Positions 57,336 through 64,000 of a DNA stretch of 64,000 nucleotides are shown here, in pieces; within the stretch, counting starts at the first letter, position 1; each line of letters begins with the position of its first letter. This stretch comes from Saccharomycopsis phalli (Eukaryota > Ascomycota > Saccharomycetes > Ascoideales > Saccharomycopsidaceae): the NCBI GenBank assembly GCA_020342235.1, contig CP073212.1, positions 992,001-1,056,000 on the forward strand. Reading direction: 5' to 3'. The translations under genes were made by a program, and so were the position numbers. The notes under the pieces were generated by a model, which worked only from the letters and a program-made list of their open reading frames with translations, was not told the origin of the DNA and made no database searches.

Positions 57336-58388
57336 ATGGCCTTCAACTTTGCAAAGTCGTTTACCAAGGACATTGACTTCCAGAAAATCGGCACCAACAT
57401 CAGCAGCACCGTCCAGGGCTCCATCAAGGAGATCAGCCGCGACTTCAACGAAAACTTCCAGCCGCTCACCAAAAACGCCTTCAACTTCGTCAAGGGCGGC
57501 TTGGATGGCGCCGAGATCAGCGAGCTTCCAGCAGACTACTTGGCGCTCGAGGCTCGTGTCGACGCGCTCCGGAACGTCTATCGGCGGCTTCTCGACGTAA
57601 GCGCCACCTATGAGGTCGAGAGCTACGACTACCCGCCAAACGTCAAGGAGAGTCTCAGCGACTTTTCGAAAAGCGTCACCGAGAAGTTCCTGGAGTTGAG
57701 CCACGCATCCACCACCAAGGAGGCCGAGCAGATCCTCACAAAGCCAACGGGCACTCAATTCCCCAAGACATTGGCCCACGCGCTCGCCAAGGCGGCATTG
57801 CAGTCACGTGACTTGTTGCTTGCGCAAGGAGCCGACGACGAAGATGGGTTTGCGCGGGTGTTGTTGCACTTGGCTGAGCGGCAGCAGGCGGTGGGCGGTC
57901 GCCGGTTGCAGCAGGACGGCTTGATTGCGCGCGAGTTCAACAGCAAGGTGCGCGAGTTGCTTGACAAGATTTTCAAGGAGAACTTGGCGACCCGGAAGCA
58001 GGTGGAGAACTCGCGGTACCGGTTGGACCATACGCGGTACGAGTTGCGGATTGCCACTGAGGAGACGGGGCGGTTGCAGAAGCAGGAGAAGAAGCAGGAG
58101 TTGGCGGCGCACGAGAAGTATGTGGAGGATTTGACGGCGAAGTTGGAGGCTGCGGAGGACGACTTGGTGAATAACACGGTTGTTGCCGCGGAGCTGATGC
58201 AGAAGTTTTTGAATCCGGCCGAGGCGATTAACTTGGTGAAGGTGATGACGCAGGTGCAGTTGAATTATTTCCGGGGCGCGGTGAGTGAGTTGGAGGGGTT
58301 GTTGGGTGAGATTGAGGTGGTTGAGAAGGAGGGAGAGGAGGAGGAGGGAGAGGAGGGGGAAGAGGAGGAGGAAGGTGCCAAGGAATAG
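57336..58388 (+). CDS. GVP36: BAR-domain protein Gvp36-like
   Basis: The protein is 350 aa. It begins MAFNFAKSFTKDIDFQKIGT, then a long helical BAR domain (about 60-310; LPADYLALEARVDALRNVYR, KAALQSRDLLLAQGADDEDG, coiled-coil LRIATEETGRLQKQEKKQEL) and an acidic Glu/Gly tail (about 320-350). Gvp36 is a Golgi-vesicle and endosome BAR protein that shapes membranes in traffic and endocytosis. Its size matches yeast Gvp36 (326 aa). The G-rich 3' end comes from the Glu/Gly codons. The start is the first ATG after the compact promoter. Confidence 0.88.
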   Translation: MAFNFAKSFTKDIDFQKIGTNISSTVQGSIKEISRDFNENFQPLTKNAFNFVKGGLDGAEISELPADYLALEARVDALRNVYRRLLDVSATYEVESYDYPPNVKESLSDFSKSVTEKFLELSHASTTKEAEQILTKPTGTQFPKTLAHALAKAALQSRDLLLAQGADDEDGFARVLLHLAERQQAVGGRRLQQDGLIAREFNSKVRELLDKIFKENLATRKQVENSRYRLDHTRYELRIATEETGRLQKQEKKQELAAHEKYVEDLTAKLEAAEDDLVNNTVVAAELMQKFLNPAEAINLVKVMTQVQLNYFRGAVSELEGLLGEIEVVEKEGEEEEGEEGEEEEEGAKE

Positions 58389-59250
58389 TTAGGTTAATGT
58401 ATTTAGTGAGTATTGTAGAACGATCAAGAGGAAAAGGAATTGTAGGATTATATATTTAGTGAGTGTTGTAAAAGAAGAGGGAAGAATCGTGGATTTTTTT
58501 AGTGAGTATCAAAGGTTAGGAGGTCAAGAAGGTGTGGGTAGGATTAATACATTTAGTGAGTATTGTAGAACGATCAAAAGGAGGAAATGGATTGGATTAA
58601 TTTATTTAGTGAGTATCAAAGGTCAGGTGTATATAGGATTATACATCTAGTTTAGAATGAGAACTTGCAAAAGTACGAATCGAGTCGGTGAATGGTGTTT
58701 ATAATTGGAAGTACAATGGCAAATACAAGGCATTACTTGTAACATTAAAGACTAGTTTTGTAGTTTAATCCATCAACGGCCCATGATACAGTAGAAGTTG
58801 GCTTTAGATTGCAGATGGTTAGGGCATGCAGTTGAATGTGACTGACGAGAATGATGAGTGAAGTAACGAATAGAGTGGAGTAGCGAATAGAATAGTATAA
58901 ACGAATAGAATAGTGTAGAGTAGTGGAGTAGAGTAGTAGTAGAGTAGAGTAGAGTAGTAAAATAGATAAATGATGTAAATGACTAGAGTAGAATAGATGG
59001 CTAGGGTAGAATCAAGTATATCGAGTACATCGAGTACATTGAATAAATAAATAGACTATATGATAAACTGATGAGCATATTGAAATGAACCAAATGAGTA
59101 ATGAGTAAATAAAGTGCAGATTAGTTGAGCAAATATAAATGCAAGCAGATGAAAATTGACATTAAATCAAAAGAAAATGAGAAAATGAGAAAATAAATGT
59201 GACAAATTGTAAATCAGCATAAAAATGCCAATGCAATACCATCAATACAC
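58389..59250. other. Repeat-rich spacer downstream of GVP36
   Basis: An imperfect unit TTTAGTGAGTATTGTAGAAC, with GATCAAAAGGA, recurs four to five times at 58395-58625. A GAGTAGAGTAGA microsatellite lies at 58865-58960. No gene is seen. Confidence 0.6.
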
Positions 59251-59299
59251 ACCCGCGTATCATTAATATCCCACACCAATTAACCTACACTAACATTCT

Positions 59300-59366
59300 A
59301 CCATTAACATATTACCATTAACATATTACCATTAACATATTACCATTAACATATTACCATTACCAC
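59300..59366. repeat. 14-bp repeat ATTACCATTAACAT
   Basis: Four perfect copies plus a partial one, about 265 bp upstream of the copper transporter start. Confidence 0.9.
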
Positions 59367-59511
59367 TCACTATTCCACTTACCACTCACTATTCCACTCC
59401 ACTCCTCACTATCGATGCAACCCATTCATTATCCACGGCTCACAAATAGTGCGGCACTACCAAACATTACCATACCAATAAACAGCCATGCCAATTTCCC
59501 ATCTTGCCTTA

Positions 59512-59528
59512 TTTGCTCTTATTTGCTC
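59512..59528 (+). promoter_or_regulatory. Tandem copper-response elements (Mac1 type)
   Basis: Two TTTGCTC cores occur at 59512-59518 and 59522-59528, spaced 10 bp (one helical turn) and followed by A in the second copy. They lie 103-119 bp upstream of a copper transporter. In S. cerevisiae paired TTTGCTC sites bind Mac1 and induce CTR1 when copper is scarce. A TATATATA box is at 59598-59605. Confidence 0.7.
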
Positions 59529-59630
59529 ATGGTGCTTGGCCAGTCGATCGCCTGCAGAGCGCATCCGTTTTAGGCAGAATCTGCTCATTAGCAGCAGTAT
59601 ATATAGACGCACGATTCCTCGGACATTAAA

Positions 59631-60335
59631 ATGGATCACAGCATGAGCGGAATGGATATGAGCGGGATGGATATGAGTGGAATGAGTGGAATGAGTGGAA
59701 TGAGCGGAATGAATATGACCGACGGAATGAACATGCCTGGAATGAGTAGTATGAGTGGCATGCCTGGAATGAACATGTTCTTTGTCAGTGACTACACAAA
59801 CTACCCTATTATGTTCAAGAACCTCAAGGCCGACACCGGAGCCAAGGCATTTGGCATCTTTGTGTTTTTATTTGCCTTGGGATTCGCCCTCCGTGGATTG
59901 AGCTTCTTGCTGTTGTACTTGGAACAAAAAGTCTGGAACACCCAGAGCGTCAACATCACCATCGAGGAGTGCGATTGTGATGACCAGGACGTCAAGGAGG
60001 TCGAACAAGGTGACTGCTGTGACACTGAAAAAGTCGTGGTGAAACTGGCCCACAACCATGGGTCACACGTCGTCCAGAGCTCGGGCCGCTCGTTGGTGTC
60101 CAAGATATTGACCCCAGGAATGCAGGAAGTCAAGCGTGACGTCGTCCGCTTGCTCATTTACTTTGTCTCGGCAATGTTTGGTTATGCCCTTATGATTGCT
60201 GCCATGAGTTACGTGCTATTGTACTTTTTTGCAGTCTGTTTGGGCTTGGCCTTTGGCGAGTTGTTTTTTAACCGTGTCCGGATTGCCTCGGGGATGAACA
60301 ATAATATCAACGGAATATGTGGCAATTTACACTAG
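59631..60335 (+). CDS. High-affinity copper transporter, CTR family
   Basis: The protein is 234 aa. Residues 1-49 are almost only Met, Ser, Gly and Asp (MSGMDMSGMDMSGMSGMSGM), the extracellular Mets motif that collects Cu(I). TM1 is AFGIFVFLFALGFALRGLSF. The loop holds acidic and Cys motifs (ECDCDD, GDCCDTE) that could bind copper on the cytosolic side. TM2 contains the essential MxxxM (YALMIAAMSY) and TM3 the GxxxG helix-packing motif (GLAFG). Three spans and trimer assembly are expected at the plasma membrane. It is closer in size to fungal CTR3/CTR4-type proteins than to the 406-aa ScCtr1, so I give no exact symbol. Regulation by copper is suggested by paired Mac1-type sites. Confidence 0.93.
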   Translation: MDHSMSGMDMSGMDMSGMSGMSGMSGMNMTDGMNMPGMSSMSGMPGMNMFFVSDYTNYPIMFKNLKADTGAKAFGIFVFLFALGFALRGLSFLLLYLEQKVWNTQSVNITIEECDCDDQDVKEVEQGDCCDTEKVVVKLAHNHGSHVVQSSGRSLVSKILTPGMQEVKRDVVRLLIYFVSAMFGYALMIAAMSYVLLYFFAVCLGLAFGELFFNRVRIASGMNNNINGICGNLH

Positions 60336-62794
60336 AAAACGAGTCGCCTGTGTGGCACTTGATAGATTCACACCTTAATATAGTAACTGGAATGTGTTGT
60401 AATGGTGAATGTGGTTTAACCGGTGATGTTGTGTTTTTATTGACGAGTGGTGAGTGGTTTATTTGACTTCATTTCAATCTCTCATCAGATGGTTTAGCAG
60501 GTATTTTGTTTATAACAAAGATTTTTGAGTATAGTCGGACATAATAGCCGAGAGATGTTAGCCATTTTAGACTCGTACCTAGTTGCTAAATTATATATTT
60601 AATTCAAACTTGGAGACTTGTTCTCTGTAGAAGGAACTGGTGGACCAATTGATGGCAAAAGAGGTTCACCAATATGGACAAAAGAGGTTCACCAATATGG
60701 ACAAAAAAGGTTCACCAAGATGGACAAAAGACAAAAACTTGGAGAGGTCCTGAGAAAGACGACCAAGGTAAAAGGAAATACACTTGGATATACCATTGTA
60801 TTGACCAGTATTGGGCCAGAAGTCATGACATGATAATTGGAAATGATAAATTACAGACATCAGAGCCAAATTAAATTCCCTATATAACCAGTATAATGTC
60901 ATTACATTGTCACTGTACTATACCAACTAAAATACATGTAGATAAATAGTTGTAATTCACTTGACTATTTATACTCGGAAAAGGAAACTCGTTCCTTGTC
61001 AAAGGAAATGAACGTGCTAGACCATGGCCTTCATACCGGACATTGGGTCAGAAAACAAGTTGAAAAGAACAAAAAAATTCTCTAAAGAGGACAAGTTATT
61101 AGCAAGATTATGCTCTGATGGGAAAGAAACCTAGACTAGACCATTTCCTTTGTGTCAGCAGTTTGAATCAGCTACAATGGAGTCAAAAGTAAATCTCTTT
61201 TATTAGAGCCACTGTTATATAGTAACTAGGTTACTAGTTGTAAAATGGCTATTCATCGCTTGACTATTAATGTTTGACTATCCTCAAGGATATTCGTTCT
61301 CTATAAAAAAGACCTGCTAAACTTTTATCTTGACAAGAGATTGAATAAATGGAGTCAAGTTAATGTCTCTTTATTACAATATTTACCATGTGCTATATGC
61401 TAGCCTCAGTGAGATGATTTATATTTCGCCCTACACGGCACCACTAAATAGTGTCGGCAAAAGGCACTAAATGGATAAAATCATTCAACCGAGTTTTGAG
61501 TTACGATAAAGAATAACCAGAGCCAAGTATCCTTTTTCTAGGAATCTGAGTTTTCATAAATTAATGAAATACTAGACCTTCCAGTGGAATTCCCACTCAA
61601 AAATATTAGCCAACCCACAAACTTAGTTTTACCAGAACATGATGTGATTTGGTGGGCAAACTTGTATACAGGAATGACCAGGCTTGTACAATCACTTCAA
61701 GCACTGCCAATTGATAAACAAGCACAATTACTGGAAGTTATTTAAATTGCAAGCCCAGGAGAAACCATGGTCTTTGTGTAGCTACAAAGAGAAGTAAAAC
61801 CTTTTACAACCGGTGGAATATAGTGACCAGGATACAAGTTGGTAGAATAACTGCAGTATATTTGCTTGAGTATTCAAAGGCTACAGCTATACCATGTTCC
61901 AAGAGGCAAGTGCTTTTGCCTCATGTGGAAAGATGTAGATATAATTGGTGAGACTATACCTGGTGAGAATAGAGTCAGAAGTTTAAATCTCTTGGACCAT
62001 TACCTTGACAAGAGATTGGATATATGGAGTCAAGTTAATGTCTCTTACAATATTTACCAGGCTATATGGTAGAGTCCAGTGAGGAAAATAGTCAGGGCAA
62101 TGGGTTTCGCACATAGGCAGGTGCCCAGCATTTTATTGTGTTGCTTAAAAGAATTGTCCAGTACTAATGTGTAAATTCAACATTTTATATTGCATTCATC
62201 TATAAAGGTAAACTTGGGCTTGTTTGTGAGGCCATTGGCTATTTTTCCTGAGACCCAAATATTATACGTGGGTAAGATGAATTGTGAAATTTCAAAGAGA
62301 TTTTGCAACAGGGCACTTGGGATTGAACGCTGGATTAAACTCTTTCACAATGGTGTATACTAAACTTCCCACCAAGGTAACTAGTCGAGGGTTAAACTTT
62401 GAAAGTAAAGGGTTTTGAGAGAATTGTGTATGGCAACCTTTCATGACTGGTGAAGCATGGTTCTAGCCATGAATTTTTGCACTGAGTATCTTTTGACGGC
62501 ACTTTGGTATTTACTATTAATGGATGAAATTCAAATTGTCATAACATGGTAGTATTTTGTACCACAAAGGATGGCCAGTGGATAAGCCGAGGCGAAAATA
62601 AGGTGGATAACAATGAATGAATGGGAAATGAAAAGTAGAATCGACATCAATGAGGCAATGGGAAATGGAAAAATCAAGATAGATATCATTGAGTGAGAAG
62701 TCCAAATGGAAAAGTAAGTTGGATCAATGAGTGAATAGTCCAAATGCCAAAGTAAGTTGGATCAATGTGTTATGGGAAATGGAAAACTAACCAT
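60336..62794. other. Gene-poor spacer with diverged dispersed repeats
   Basis: The spacer holds several old copies of LTR-C/D-like words (TATAGTAACTAGG, CTTGACTATTTATACT, GACTAGACCATTTCCTT) at about 60575-61380 and 61815-61900. It also holds a LINE-A-like end at about 61385-61520 and an old LINE-B-like piece at 61600-61760. No intact frame is supported. A TCATTGAGTGAATAGTCCAA-type repeat lies at 62640-62770. Confidence 0.5.
60657..60729. repeat. 23-bp tandem repeat, three copies
   Basis: The unit AAAGAGGTTCACCAATATGG plus ACA is repeated three times with two changes in the last copy. Confidence 0.88.
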
Positions 62795-63502
62795 TTACAA
62801 CCCCTTGCGCCGCTCCTTCATCGAATTCCCCGCCAGCTTCCCCGCCTTGATATCCTCAGCAGCAAGAGCATCAGCAGCAGCGCGTTTTGGAAGATACTCA
62901 AGCACCTGATCCACGAGCTCAGGCCGGCTGGAAGGCACTCGAACCACGCCAAATTCGTCACCAACAATAACATCACCTGGACAGACGACTTCGCACTGCT
63001 CAAGAACCACTTGTATTGGCTCGTTGATCGCCACCACCTTCAAGAACGTCTTTGGCGACGTCACCCCAAGTCCGTACGCATACACCGGGTAATCCAAGTC
63101 GCGGTGTTCTTGTACATCTCTGATTCGACCCAACACCACTGTACCAGCGGCTTGCAAGTACTTTGCTCGAGTAGACATGAGTCCTCCGTAAAGTGCGCTA
63201 TTGCTCTTGACGTACGGAGCGCCGGTTGTTTGAAGCTCCGGGGTCAAGCCAATGACAATAACCGACCCGGAAGGCACAGTATCAATATATGGCTCCTTGA
63301 TTGCCGGTCGTGAGTCGCTAAGTGGCGCGTAAATCACAGTGTAAGCTGGACCATGGAACCCCCGGTTCGGGGCCGAGAACCGGGTCAAGTTTGGGAGAAA
63401 ACCGCCCGTGGCGTCGCCAAATTTAATTAGTGCGTCGGCAATATCGCAGGGCGAGAATTCTGCCAATGTTTTTATCGCTGATTTTGAAATGGGTTGCAAC
63501 AT
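62795..63502 (-). CDS. RraA-like protein, yeast YER010C orthologue (HMG/OAA aldolase family)
   Basis: The protein is 235 aa from ATG 63502 (MLQPISKSAIKTLAEFSPCD), the start that matches the family length. Upstream in-frame ATGs or a TTG would add unrelated residues. Family blocks are CDIADALIKFG, GFLPNLTRFSAP, GPAYTVIYAPL, SGSVIVIGLTPEL, YGGLMSTRAKYLQAAGTVVL, GRIRDVQEHRDLDYPVYAYG and CPGDVIVGDEFGVVRVP. In S. cerevisiae YER010C these residues bind Mg2+ and pyruvate-like substrates, and the purified protein has 4-hydroxy-4-methyl-2-oxoglutarate aldolase and oxaloacetate decarboxylase activity. It forms trimers with an RNase E-regulator-A fold but does not bind RNase. The in vivo role is unknown. 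Confidence 0.93.
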   Translation of the reverse strand: MLQPISKSAIKTLAEFSPCDIADALIKFGDATGGFLPNLTRFSAPNRGFHGPAYTVIYAPLSDSRPAIKEPYIDTVPSGSVIVIGLTPELQTTGAPYVKSNSALYGGLMSTRAKYLQAAGTVVLGRIRDVQEHRDLDYPVYAYGLGVTSPKTFLKVVAINEPIQVVLEQCEVVCPGDVIVGDEFGVVRVPSSRPELVDQVLEYLPKRAAADALAAEDIKAGKLAGNSMKERRKGL

Positions 63503-64000
63503 TTCAAAAATTGGTTGGGTGAATAATCGGATGCAAGATACAATTTCGCCCAACATGCACCCATGTACCAAGACTTACCCGATAATGTTGCCGGGGGAAT
63601 GGAGATGTGACGAGACTGTTATTTTGCAGATGTTGACGACGGGTCTAATGGGGTTTATAGCTGCATTTTCGACTTGCCATGTAGTGATTGATGTTTCATG
63701 GGAATATAAGGGAATTCATGGGAATATAAGGGAATTCACTAGACTCTATATCCAATCTCTTCTAAGGCAATGGTCTAGCAAGTCAGTTTGTATAGATAAA
63801 GTCGAGGAAATCGTAGTCTGACGTTGGACAAGCTATATTTAGCCATTTGCAACTCGTATCCTAGTTGCTATATCACAATTCCAGTTGTATTGTCTAGTCC
63901 ATTGACTTGAGTTATCACACTGTGCATGCCATTTGACGAGTGTTTTTTATTTATGAATCCCAATGCAGAATTGCAGTTGGAAAACCTAGTCAGTAAATGG
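63503..64000. other. Upstream of the RraA-like gene, then an LTR-like dispersed repeat
   Basis: GGAATATAAGGGAATTCA is duplicated at about 63700-63735. From 63735 the text (TCTTCTAAGGCAATGGTCTAG, ACTCGTATCCTAGTTGCTAT) matches the same unclassified dispersed repeat seen near 23.5 and 61.2 kb. No gene is visible before the window end. Confidence 0.5.

Noticed and set aside
57233-57493. N-terminal extension of TIM50
   Set aside because: It would overlap GVP36 and hide the mitochondrial presequence. ATG 57232 gives a standard Tim50.

Overview
This is a chromosomal segment of a budding yeast (Saccharomycotina). It carries about twenty host genes. Most are intron-poor and have recognisable yeast orthologues: FAR8, YMR1, MOH1, VID28, HSP82, SNL1, SMC5, SWC3, TIM50, GVP36, a CTR copper transporter and a YER010C-like RraA protein. 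I found three introns. All are very short (36, 42 and 43 nt), two of the donors read GTGAGT, and each has a CTAAC or CTGAC branch motif 5 nt or less before the acceptor AG. That splice-site style recalls Yarrowia and Trichomonascaceae-like lineages more than Saccharomyces or Candida. CTG codons fall at hydrophobic positions in several genes, so CTG is read here as Leu. The exact genus cannot be told from this window.

Layout. 1-5.1 kb: an unknown coiled-coil protein, a minisatellite, a membrane-anchored MOSC protein, the striatin homologue FAR8 and an intron-containing tRNA-Ser(UGA). 5.2-7.2 kb: a solo LTR and a short arsenite-methyltransferase-like gene. 7.7-13 kb: spliced YMR1, a long AT-rich repeat tract, spliced MOH1 and a small secreted protein. 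13-19.8 kb: mobile-element debris around a 327-aa secreted protein, including a LINE inserted into an older LINE. 20-33 kb: VID28, HSP82, SNL1, a spliced gene of unknown role and a long coiled-coil protein. 33-50 kb: an accessory region with five paralogous secreted proteins on two inverted arms, SMC5 between them, and solo LTRs and LINE pieces throughout. 50.8-58.4 kb: SWC3, LINE and LTR debris, TIM50 and GVP36. 59-64 kb: the copper transporter, a repeat-rich spacer and the RraA-like gene.

The most unusual structure is the 34.5-49.7 kb inverted duplication. The outer pair of secreted genes (34681 and 49132) and the inner pair (36220 and 47579) are each other's closest relatives, mirrored about SMC5, and a fifth copy (38352) lies between the arms. 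Each protein has a signal peptide and a core whose layout resembles the I9 inhibitor / subtilisin-prodomain fold. That fold is my inference. The two arms also serve as mutual empty sites that date two LTR insertions after the duplication. No operon logic applies. The host genes are independent units, several with CACGTG boxes shortly upstream, HSP82 with a perfect heat-shock element and the copper transporter with a tandem pair of Mac1-type copper elements.
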